From the NCBI GenBank assembly GCA_007123465.1, contig SKLB01000311.1, positions 1 through 14,768 on the forward strand: DNA of 14,768 nt, written 5' to 3'. The stretch is from Spirochaetales bacterium. Lineage in GTDB: Bacteria; Spirochaetota; Spirochaetia; DSM-27196; PWMO01. The position numbers were made by a program, and so were the translations under genes. The notes beneath the pieces were generated by a model. It was not told the origin of the DNA and did not search any database. It saw only the letters and a list, made by a program, of their open reading frames with translations. The number at the start of each line of letters is the position of its first letter. Positions within the stretch are counted from its first letter, which is position 1. Below, piece by piece: positions 7,789 through 14,098 of the stretch.

Positions 7789-9105
7789 CTAGCCGCGTTC
7801 TTCGATCGGCACAAACGGACGTGGCTTCTGGCCCACGTATATCTGGCGCGGCCTGACAAGCTTCTGCTCGGGATCGTTGTGCATCTCCAACCAGTGCGCA
7901 ATCCAGCCCGGCAGCCGCCCGAGAGCAAACATCACGGTAAACATATTGGTAGGGATTCCCATCGCCCGATATGTTATTCCAGTGTAGAAGTCCACGTTAG
8001 GGTAGAGCCGCTTCTCGCGGAAGTAATCATCGGCCAGGGCGGTTTCCTCGAGCTCCATCGCAATATCCAGCAGCGGATCGCTGCTGACTCCCAGGTGCGT
8101 CAGCAGATCACGGCAGGTCTGCTTGGCGATCCGCGCTCGCGGATCGTACGTCTTGTATACCCGATGGCCGAATCCCATCAGGCGGAAGGGGTTGGTGCGG
8201 TCTTTGGCCTGCAGGACCACCTGTGCGATAGTCTTGCCCGAATCACGAATATCCTCCAGCATACCGATGACGGCCTGGTTAGCGCCGCCGTGCAGGGGGC
8301 CCCAGAGCGACGATATACCGGCTGCCACCGAGGCGTAGAGGTTGGTGCCCGAGCTGCCGACGCCGCGCACTACGGTGGTTGAAGCGTTCTGCTCGTGGTC
8401 GGCGTGCAGAATAAGAAACTTGTTGAGGGTTGCCTCGACTACCGGATCGATCTGGTAATCCGCCACCGGCGAGGAAAACATCATGTTGAGGAAATTCTCG
8501 CAGTAATACAGCTTGTGACTGGGATAGACAAACGGTTCACCGATTGATTTCTTGTAGCTGAACGCAGCGATAGTGCGCATTTTTGACAACAGGTTGGTGA
8601 CGGTTTCATCCAGCGGCATGTCTCCGTTCAGTCGCGCGATCTCCGGATAGAACGACGACAGCGAAACCACCATGGCCGATAATATCGCCATCGGGTGCGA
8701 GTTCTCAGGGTAGTTGTCGAAGAACTGGATCATGCCTTCGTGCAGCATTGAGTTCTTATTCATCAGCTGCGTGAAGTGCCTGCGTTCGTCTCGGTTCGGC
8801 AGTGTCCCGGTGATCAGTAGCAGCGCAACTTCCAGAAAGACACAGTTAGCAGCCAGATCTTCGATTGCGTAACCGCGGTGCATCAGAACGCCGTTCTCAC
8901 CGTCCAGATAGGTGATTGCGCTGCGGCAGGACGCGGTATTCGCCAGGCCCGGATCATAGGTCACCAGTCCGGTTTCGCTGCGAAGCCGGCTAATGTTGAT
9001 CCCTCGGTCACCTGCTGTAGGCTCTTCCAGCATCAGCCGCATTGGTTTGCCGCCCACTTCCAGTTCGGCTGATTCGACTTCTGCGCGCTCTTGTTCGTTC
9101 TTCAA
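7789..9105 (-). CDS. gltA: Citrate synthase
   Basis: A 438-residue enzyme that condenses oxaloacetate with acetyl-CoA to citrate, the entry step of the TCA cycle and of 2-oxoglutarate/glutamate synthesis. It matches the long, E. coli-like (hexameric type) citrate synthases, for example in YDPGLANTASCRSAITYLDG and YKKSIGEPFVYPS. Active-site residues are in place: substrate-binding His234 (HADHEQNAS), catalytic His272 (GPLHGGAN), His314 (GFGHRVYKTYDPRA) and Asp372 (NVDFYTG). The start is a TTG at 9105-9103 with GGAGG 7 bases upstream. An earlier in-frame TTG at 9159 would place the promoter -10 box inside the coding region, so it is rejected. It is a single gene, divergent from the gene at 9260 and followed by the opp promoter. 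Confidence 0.95.
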   Translation of the reverse strand: MKNEQERAEVESAELEVGGKPMRLMLEEPTAGDRGINISRLRSETGLVTYDPGLANTASCRSAITYLDGENGVLMHRGYAIEDLAANCVFLEVALLLITGTLPNRDERRHFTQLMNKNSMLHEGMIQFFDNYPENSHPMAILSAMVVSLSSFYPEIARLNGDMPLDETVTNLLSKMRTIAAFSYKKSIGEPFVYPSHKLYYCENFLNMMFSSPVADYQIDPVVEATLNKFLILHADHEQNASTTVVRGVGSSGTNLYASVAAGISSLWGPLHGGANQAVIGMLEDIRDSGKTIAQVVLQAKDRTNPFRLMGFGHRVYKTYDPRARIAKQTCRDLLTHLGVSSDPLLDIAMELEETALADDYFREKRLYPNVDFYTGITYRAMGIPTNMFTVMFALGRLPGWIAHWLEMHNDPEQKLVRPRQIYVGQKPRPFVPIEERG

Positions 9106-9112
9106 TCTGATG

Positions 9113-9117
9113 CCTCC
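9113..9117 (-). promoter_or_regulatory. Ribosome binding site that fixes the gltA TTG start
   Basis: GGAGG on the minus strand, 7 bases upstream of TTG at 9105. No such site precedes the longer alternative at 9159. Confidence 0.75.
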
Positions 9118-9129
9118 AGAAAGTATCAA

Positions 9130-9159
9130 AGTATATTGTTGGGCCTCGACTAAGGTCAA
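9130..9159 (-). promoter_or_regulatory. Sigma70-type promoter of gltA
   Basis: On the minus strand TTGACC (9159-9154) and TATACT (9135-9130) are separated by 18 bases; each box matches five of six consensus bases. Transcription would begin close to 9123, just before the GGAGG binding site, leaving a very short leader. The -35 box lies inside the spacer of an inverted repeat. Confidence 0.65.
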
Positions 9160-9168
9160 CGGCCCAAC
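9138..9168. repeat. Perfect 8-bp inverted repeat around the gltA -35 box (candidate operator)
   Basis: GTTGGGCC (9138-9145) and GGCCCAAC (9161-9168) are exact inverted copies separated by 15 bases, and the gltA -35 hexamer lies in that spacer. The inner part also has GAC..GTC dyad symmetry. As this is between divergent genes and not at a gene end, a dimeric regulator site is more likely than a terminator. The regulator is unknown. Confidence 0.5.
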
Positions 9169-9215
9169 GCTGATACGTCACCAGCCGCGCGCTTCTTCCG
9201 TTACAGCGGGTTTTC

Positions 9216-9224
9216 TGCTATGAT
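9216..9224 (+). promoter_or_regulatory. Extended -10 promoter of the gene at 9260
   Basis: TG-C-TATGAT (9216-9224) is an extended -10 element. The best -35 candidate 17 bases upstream (TTCCGT, 9196-9201) is poor, as is common for extended -10 promoters. The predicted start near 9231 gives a leader of about 30 bases that includes GGAGG at 9250-9254. Confidence 0.5.
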
Positions 9225-9259
9225 AGATCCACCGGATTAACACACAGCTGGAGGAACCC

Positions 9260-9853
9260 GTGAGCCAGATAAAGAGTGCTTTGGAACTTGCATTGGAAAA
9301 GACCCAGGATGTACAGAGCGACAAGAAGAGCCTGGAGGCCCACGAGATGAGGCAGCACGGCAAGCGCCTGGTCTCGCGCCTGAATGAGAATCCCGGATTA
9401 GACATCCGTAAAGAACTCAAGCAGTACGGTGCTGAGCAGCAGAAGTGGGTCAAAGAGGGCTTCTACCAGGTGATCATGGCCAACCTCTCGCTGCCCAACA
9501 GTGAAGCCGATCTCGCCAAGATAGATACGCTGGAGCGTGGGCTGGGTTTTGTTATCAAGGATAAGAGCTCGCTGAGTCATCTGTTTGAACAGACACGCCA
9601 GCTGTTGAAGCAGTACCTTGAAAACCGTCAGCACCTGATCGAACAGCTGCGCGCCAGTTTCTCAGATCGCCTGCGTCAGCGCGAAGAGGAGCTCGCGCGA
9701 CAGTTCGGGCATCGCGTCAAGGTCGATCCGTCGCAGGATCCCGAGTTTGCCTCGGCTCTGCAGCAGCATATGGGGCGGCTGCAGCAACAGTACGAGGAAG
9801 TTCTGCAGCAGCTCAGGACTGAACTGGATCGGCTATTCTCTGAAAGCGTCTGA
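9260..9853 (+). CDS. Conserved helical protein of unknown function (spirochaete-type)
   Basis: A 197-residue protein starting with GTG at 9260, 5 bases after GGAGG (9250-9254). It has no signal peptide or membrane segment and is probably cytoplasmic. The sequence is almost entirely alpha-helical, rich in Gln, Glu, Lys, Arg and Leu. Residues about 105-195 have long heptad-like stretches (LRQREEELARQF, MGRLQQQYEEVLQQL) that suggest a coiled coil. The N-terminus IKSALELALEKT resembles hypothetical proteins I associate with spirochaetes, but I cannot name a family with certainty. It has its own promoter, is divergent from gltA and is followed after 61 bases by purK. No catalytic motif is visible; a structural or oligomeric role is only a guess. 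Confidence 0.8.
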   Translation: MSQIKSALELALEKTQDVQSDKKSLEAHEMRQHGKRLVSRLNENPGLDIRKELKQYGAEQQKWVKEGFYQVIMANLSLPNSEADLAKIDTLERGLGFVIKDKSSLSHLFEQTRQLLKQYLENRQHLIEQLRASFSDRLRQREEELARQFGHRVKVDPSQDPEFASALQQHMGRLQQQYEEVLQQLRTELDRLFSESV

Positions 9854-9914
9854 CCCGCGATGGTCCGGCCGCGGCGTTTGGACAAGGTCTGTGTTATCCC
9901 GGCCAGGTACTAGT

Positions 9915-11051
9915 ATGAAGCCGTATCAGCTCGGAGTGCTCGGTGGTGGACAGCTCGGCAAGATGCTTATTGCCGAGGCGCGGCGCATGGACATCTCGGT
10001 TGCAGTCCTTGATCCGGCCGCTGACGCACCGTGTGCACCGCTGGCTGATCGGTTTATCTGCGGCTCGTTTGACGATCCGGACGCAATTGCCGCTCTTGTA
10101 GCGTGCAGCGAGGTTATCACCTACGAAATCGAGCACATCGATGCTGCTGCGCTACAGCGGCTGCAGCGCGCCGGCCACCGGCTGGTACCGGATGCGCGAG
10201 TGTTGGCGCTGGTGCAGGATAAGCTGGCGCAGCGCCGGTTGTTTGAGGAGGCCGGGCTGCCGGGGCCGCGCTACTGCGAGTTCTCAGCGCACGATGAAGC
10301 TGCTCTGGTGGACTTCGGGCTGCCGGCTGTGCAGAAGGCACGCCGCGGCGGATACGACGGGCGCGGCGTTGCGGTGCTGCGTAGCAGTACGGAACCGCGG
10401 ATCGACCGGCCGTCGCTGCTGGAAGAGCTGGTCGAGATTGAACGCGAGCTGGCGGTGCTGGTAGTCCGCAGCGCCGGCGGAGCGGTAGTGTCGTATCAGC
10501 CGGTTGAGATGATATTCGACACGCGGTCCAACATCTGTACCCACGTAGTTGCGCCGGCGGAACTCGATCCAGGTCTTGCCGCCGAGGCCGTCCGTATTGC
10601 CGAAACTGCGGTAGAGACGCTCGGCGGGGTGGGAGTGCACGGTGTTGAGCTCTTTCTGGCGCGAGACGGTCGCATGCTGCTGAACGAGATTGCGCCACGG
10701 CCGCACAACAGCGGTCACTACACTATAGAGGCGTGCGTCACCAGTCAGTTTGAGCAGCACTTGCGCGCTGTGCTCGGCTTTCCGCTCGGCAGCTCAGAGG
10801 CGTTGGCGCCCGCTGTTATGGTGAACCTGTTGGGCAAATCGGGCTGCATCGGGGCTACGGTAGTAGAGGGAAGCGCCGAAGCGTTGGCGGTACCGGGGGT
10901 GTCGCTGCATCTTTACGGCAAGCGGCAGTGCGTTGGCGGGCGCAAGATGGGACATATTACCGCGGTGGCGCGCGACGCCGGCAGAGCGATGCAACGCGCA
11001 CAAAGCGCTGCATCGCTGCTGACAATCCGAGGAGGCGAGTATGTCACATGA
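9915..11051 (+). CDS. purK: 5-(carboxyamino)imidazole ribonucleotide synthase, PurK
   Basis: A 378-residue ATP-grasp enzyme that makes N5-CAIR from AIR, bicarbonate and ATP in purine biosynthesis. The N-terminal nucleotide-binding fold has LGVLGGGQLGKM (7-17), followed by EVITYEIEHID (66-76). The ATP-grasp region shows VQKARRGGYDGRG (139-151) and the family hallmark LLNEIAPRPHNSGHYT (255-270), with FEQHLRAVLGFPLG after it. The start is ATG 9915; the open frame continues upstream to 9747 but that region overlaps the preceding gene and lacks PurK similarity. Only a weak AGG precedes the ATG. It overlaps purE by 11 bases, and PurE uses its product. Confidence 0.95.
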   Translation: MKPYQLGVLGGGQLGKMLIAEARRMDISVAVLDPAADAPCAPLADRFICGSFDDPDAIAALVACSEVITYEIEHIDAAALQRLQRAGHRLVPDARVLALVQDKLAQRRLFEEAGLPGPRYCEFSAHDEAALVDFGLPAVQKARRGGYDGRGVAVLRSSTEPRIDRPSLLEELVEIERELAVLVVRSAGGAVVSYQPVEMIFDTRSNICTHVVAPAELDPGLAAEAVRIAETAVETLGGVGVHGVELFLARDGRMLLNEIAPRPHNSGHYTIEACVTSQFEQHLRAVLGFPLGSSEALAPAVMVNLLGKSGCIGATVVEGSAEALAVPGVSLHLYGKRQCVGGRKMGHITAVARDAGRAMQRAQSAASLLTIRGGEYVT

Positions 11052-11553
11052 CCGCGCGGCTGTGCCGCGGGTTGCGGTAATCATGGGAAGCGATTCCGAT
11101 CTTCCGGTGATGAAGTCGGCAGTCGAAATCCTGACCGAACTGGGTGTCAGCAGCGAAGTGACGATCGTCTCGGCGCATCGCACGCCGCGGCGCATGTTTG
11201 AGTATGGCCAGCACGCCGCAGAGCGCGGGATCCGCGTGATTATCGCCGGAGCCGGTGGAGCTGCGCATCTGCCGGGGATGGTGGCTGCGCTGACCTGGCT
11301 TCCGGTCATCGGAGTCCCGGTGCGCGCTGCATCGCTTGACGGACTGGACTCATTGCTATCGATTGTGCAGATGCCGCGCGGCATCCCGGTTGCAACGGTG
11401 GCAATCAATAACGCACAGAATGCCGGTTTGCTCGCGGCGCGGATTCTGGCTGTAGCTGATCCTGCGCTCCGCCGGGCGTTGATCGATTATGCCGAGACGC
11501 GCCGTCTGGAGGTAGAAGCCAAAGCCGCCGCTCTGGAAAGCGAATCGACATGA
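11041..11553 (+). CDS. purE: N5-CAIR mutase, PurE class I
   Basis: A 170-residue enzyme that rearranges N5-CAIR to CAIR. It is class I, the type that works with PurK. Visible family motifs are VIMGSDSDLP (13-22), SAHRTP (44-49, with the conserved catalytic His45), AGAGGAAHLPGM (69-80), GVPV...LDGLDSLLSIVQMP (91-112) and the NAQNAGLLAARIL stretch (124-136). The start ATG at 11041 has AGGAGG at 11030-11035, 5 bases upstream and inside the purK 3' end. An ATGA overlap joins it to the next small gene. Confidence 0.96.
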   Translation: MSHDRAAVPRVAVIMGSDSDLPVMKSAVEILTELGVSSEVTIVSAHRTPRRMFEYGQHAAERGIRVIIAGAGGAAHLPGMVAALTWLPVIGVPVRAASLDGLDSLLSIVQMPRGIPVATVAINNAQNAGLLAARILAVADPALRRALIDYAETRRLEVEAKAAALESEST

Positions 11554-11768
11554 GCAGCTACGATTTCTACATGCTACTGCGCAGTCTTGACGAACTGTTA
11601 TCGCGGCTCATGCCGCTGTTGATCATTCTGACGGCGGGACTCGTTGCGCTGGTACTGCTGCGGGTTTGGATCAAGCGGCGGCCGGCGGATCGCTTCGATG
11701 AGCAGATGCTCGATCTGCAGCGGCGTGTAGAACGGCTCGAAGAGCGCCTGCCGCCCGACTCGCGTTGA
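11550..11768 (+). CDS. Small single-span membrane protein with coiled-coil tail, coupled to purE
   Basis: A 72-residue protein whose ATG overlaps the purE stop (ATGA). GGAAAG about 9 bases upstream is a usable binding site. One strong transmembrane helix lies at about 20-41 (LMPLLIILTAGLVALVLLRVW). A basic KRR stop-transfer flank follows, then a short amphipathic heptad-like helix (about 50-68, DEQMLDLQRRVERLEERL). The positive flank predicts a cytoplasmic C-terminus. I do not recognise a family, and there is no obvious link to purine synthesis beyond operon position. The overlap, codon usage in keeping with neighbours and coherent topology argue that it is a real gene. Confidence 0.7.
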   Translation: MSSYDFYMLLRSLDELLSRLMPLLIILTAGLVALVLLRVWIKRRPADRFDEQMLDLQRRVERLEERLPPDSR

Positions 11769-11824
11769 ACCACGCCGGCGGTGAGCTCTTTGGTTGAGTC
11801 AGCGCCCGCCGCCGACGAAAGCCA

Positions 11825-11838
11825 GAATTTGCAAATTC
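11825..11838. repeat. Perfect 14-bp palindrome (candidate operator)
   Basis: GAATTTGCAAATTC is fully self-complementary with no spacer. Its centre and right half contain the -35 box of the promoter for the gene at 11864, the position expected for a repressor or autoregulator site. Confidence 0.5.
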
Positions 11839-11856
11839 GTCCGAATGACGTATATT
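11829..11856 (+). promoter_or_regulatory. Sigma70-type promoter of the MEDS-like/PAS gene
   Basis: TTGCAA (11829-11834) and TATATT (11851-11856) are separated by 16 bases. The predicted transcript start at about 11862-11864 coincides with the GTG start codon at 11864, suggesting a leaderless or nearly leaderless mRNA. Confidence 0.5.
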
Positions 11857-11863
11857 TTATGGA

Positions 11864-12928
11864 GTGAAGCTGCCCATCCAGGATGCGCCCGCCTCCATCG
11901 ACGGCGGGTGCAACGTACTCTATATCTACAAGACCAAACACGAACGCCTGTTGAAGATTCTTTCCTTCCTGCTGCCGTCGGATTCCGATACCGATTGCCC
12001 GGTCATAGTGGCTGATGAAGGGATGGTATCGCTGGTTGATTCTGTGCTGCACTACTCGGGGGGTCGGCAGTCGCGCACGCAACTGTATCCGGTAGTAGTT
12101 GAAGAATTGGCGAAACCGGGCGAGATTCTGCGCGCCCAGCCGTTCATTACCGCGCTAGAGCGCGAACTGGACAGTGCTCAGCAGCGCAGCGGTGTAGCGC
12201 CGGCCCGGCTTGTATTGGACATGCAGTTTATTGCAGCGCAGATTGGTTCTGCAGCCGACTTGACGCGGGTTGCCCGACAGCTGCGCCGCGTGAGTGCTTC
12301 ACGCAATGTTTCCATCCTTACGCTGTTCTTTGCGGAGACGCTGCCCAAGTACGGTCTGCAACCGTTTCTGGACCAGTTCGATCGTGTGACACTGTGCGAG
12401 ACGCTGCAGCGATTTGTCTGTCGACACGATTCAGACAGCTTCACCGCCTATCACGGCACTTTGCTGCAGCTGGCGCTCGGCCACGAAGCTGTGGTACAAC
12501 AGGTTCTGACCATCGACGCCGGCGAACCGCGAGGCTCGACTTTTGTCCCCGAAACAGCAGTGCGGGGCTTGCCGCAACTGAGCGATCTCATCGATGACGC
12601 ACTGCTGTTGCTTGATCCAAACCTTCGGATTGTTTTCTGCAGCCGAGTTGCCGCGGGCCTGCTCGGCGGGCGCCGCAATGCACTACTCGGCACCGCCCTT
12701 GACCGCCATCTGCGGACCGCGGACGTTGAAAGCGTGCGCCGCCGCATACGCGGCCGCGCTGGATCGGCAGACAGTATTGAGAGCGCTCTGCGTGTCAGGC
12801 TGCGATCCGGCCGGATAGTTGATGCGCAACTACACGCTATTGAACTTGCCGATACCTCGATTGCGCATGTTCTCCAGCTACGGCCGCCTGCCGGACCTGC
12901 CGCCGAGCACAGCGGGGGGGCGCAATGA
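11864..12928 (+). CDS. Putative sensory protein: MEDS-like N-terminal domain plus PAS domain
   Basis: A 354-residue soluble protein. The N-terminal ~190 residues begin with NVLYIYKTKHERLLKILSFL and continue with CPVIVADEGMVSLVDS, YPVVVEELAKPGEI and LVLDMQFIAA. This alternating strand/helix pattern resembles MEDS (DcmR-type) sensory domains, themselves related to a RecA/KaiC-like fold; the assignment is tentative. Residues about 238-340 look like a PAS domain (LIDDALLLLDPNLRIVFCSRVAAGLLG...LLGTALDRHL, then a strand-rich half). No kinase, cyclase, DNA-binding or receiver domain follows, so it may act through a partner. The GTG at 11864 is the only start after an in-frame stop at 11846-11848 that keeps the N-terminal strand; no spaced ribosome binding site exists. 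The last 92 bases overlap the opposing gene and contain a seven-G run. Confidence 0.7.
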   Translation: MKLPIQDAPASIDGGCNVLYIYKTKHERLLKILSFLLPSDSDTDCPVIVADEGMVSLVDSVLHYSGGRQSRTQLYPVVVEELAKPGEILRAQPFITALERELDSAQQRSGVAPARLVLDMQFIAAQIGSAADLTRVARQLRRVSASRNVSILTLFFAETLPKYGLQPFLDQFDRVTLCETLQRFVCRHDSDSFTAYHGTLLQLALGHEAVVQQVLTIDAGEPRGSTFVPETAVRGLPQLSDLIDDALLLLDPNLRIVFCSRVAAGLLGGRRNALLGTALDRHLRTADVESVRRRIRGRAGSADSIESALRVRLRSGRIVDAQLHAIELADTSIAHVLQLRPPAGPAAEHSGGAQ

Positions 12929-14048
12929 ATCGCGGCCGGCGTGATGATCGTTCAGTGCTGCGGTCTTTGCCGGCGTACTGGCTGTGGTAGAAGCGTACAA
13001 ACTGGCTCCATACGGCAGTGAACAGCGCTGCGATCAGCGGTCCGATCAGGAATCCTATCAGGCCCAGCCAGGCGATGCCGCCAATAGTTGACAGCAGGAC
13101 CAGCGCCGGATGCATGCCGGTGCGGTCGCCGAGCAGCTTGGGACGGATGAGGTTTTGGGTCAGCGCCGCTCCGGCGTAGCCAAGCAGCGCCAGCACCAGA
13201 CCAGCCACTACATTGCCCGACAGCATCAGTATAATTCCAGCCGGGGTCAGAATCAGGTTGGAGCCGATAAGCGGAACCATCGACAGAATCATGATCACAA
13301 CACCCCACAGCATGGGTGAGGGCAGTCCAAAGATCCAGAACAGGATTGCCCCGTAGGCCCCTTCGATCATACCGATGAAGACGGTGCTGATCAGCGTGGC
13401 GGCGGTGGTGTGCAGCGTCTCGCCGGCCAACTGGTGCAGATAACTGTCAGGCAGAGGGATAGCCGCATAGAGGCGCTGAACGATGCGTTCCCCGTCGAGC
13501 AGCAGGAAGAACATCAGGAACAGTATCAGCACCGAGTTGACCAGCGCCGCGGCGATGCTGACAAACGAGCGCCGTGACATCTCAACCACAAAACCGGAAC
13601 TGAACTCAAAAGCTCCCCGAAGAATCTCCCCCAGCTCGATTGTGGGTCCGTCTTCCAGCAGAGCTCCCACCAGCGGCAAACGCTGCAGCCAGTGGCGCAC
13701 ATCTATCTCGTCGAAACCGTTGTTGATCGCCGGCCACATCTCCTGCAGCCTGGCGTAGCCCTCAACCGCTTCGTGGTAGATCAGCAGCCCAATCATGCTG
13801 AGCGGAATAGCCACCAGGAAGAAGGCCGCTACCACCGTGATAACGGCTGCCGGAACAGCATGGTTGTTCAACGCGGATCTCAGACGGACGTACGGTTTCC
13901 AGCAGATATTGGCAAAGACCACCGCCAGGAAGATATTCAACACAAACGGCGCCATCACGCGGTAGAACGCCCACGTGAACCCGATCAGGATCAGCAGGAA
14001 GGACAGCTCGACAACATGAACTCTCGGTTTCGCGATCACGAGGACCAT
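12837..14048 (-). CDS. AI-2E family transporter-like membrane protein
   Basis: A 403-residue polytopic inner-membrane protein of the AI-2E (TqsA/PerM, former UPF0118) family. Helices are at about 14-47, 65-90 (two close pairs with short links), 160-186, then a C-terminal bundle at 215-345. The hydrophilic segment at about 95-155 between them is typical. The family signature is IRPKLLGDRTGMHPALVLLS (301-320) followed by GGIAWLGLIGFLIGPLIAAL. Family members have been linked to autoinducer-2 export or cation exchange, so the substrate cannot be stated. The membrane part ends near residue 348; the basic tail after about 365 is encoded antisense to the PAS gene and may be a by-product of the overlap. 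ATG 14048 lacks a clear binding site; GTG three codons later is an alternative. Confidence 0.9.
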   Translation of the reverse strand: MVLVIAKPRVHVVELSFLLILIGFTWAFYRVMAPFVLNIFLAVVFANICWKPYVRLRSALNNHAVPAAVITVVAAFFLVAIPLSMIGLLIYHEAVEGYARLQEMWPAINNGFDEIDVRHWLQRLPLVGALLEDGPTIELGEILRGAFEFSSGFVVEMSRRSFVSIAAALVNSVLILFLMFFLLLDGERIVQRLYAAIPLPDSYLHQLAGETLHTTAATLISTVFIGMIEGAYGAILFWIFGLPSPMLWGVVIMILSMVPLIGSNLILTPAGIILMLSGNVVAGLVLALLGYAGAALTQNLIRPKLLGDRTGMHPALVLLSTIGGIAWLGLIGFLIGPLIAALFTAVWSQFVRFYHSQYAGKDRSTERSSRRPRFIAPPRCARRQVRQAAVAGEHAQSRYRQVQ

Positions 14049-14056
14049 GATATAGT
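14028..14056 (+). promoter_or_regulatory. Possible promoter of the (p)ppGpp synthetase gene
   Basis: A good -10 hexamer TATAGT (14051-14056) lies 17 bases after a poor -35 (TTTCGC, 14028-14033), placing transcription start about 35 bases before the ATG at 14099. It overlaps the 5' end of the divergent AI-2E gene. This rests almost entirely on the -10 box. Confidence 0.3.
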
Positions 14057-14098
14057 GAAAGCTGATCGAGAATCCACTACAGCGGGAGCATCAGTGTC

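Noticed and set aside
7773..7796. GCGGC...GCCGC inverted repeat with an AGCCGGCT palindrome just after the gltA stop, as a possible terminator
   Set aside because: The stem is only 5 bp with a 14-base loop, no U-run follows, and it runs into the opp promoter; chance occurrence in GC-rich DNA is likely.
9106..9159. Longer gltA product starting at the TTG at 9159
   Set aside because: It would contain the promoter -10 box and binding site in its coding region and add 18 residues that do not look like citrate synthase.
9855..9874. CCGCG...CGCGG hairpin between the helical protein gene and purK, as a terminator
   Set aside because: A 5-bp stem with a 10-base loop and only a short T stretch inside GTTTG; too weak to separate transcription units.
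11776..11814. CGGCGG...CCGCCG arms after the small membrane protein gene, as a terminator of the purKE operon
   Set aside because: The loop is over 20 bases, the arm register is ambiguous because of repeated CCG, and there is no T-run.
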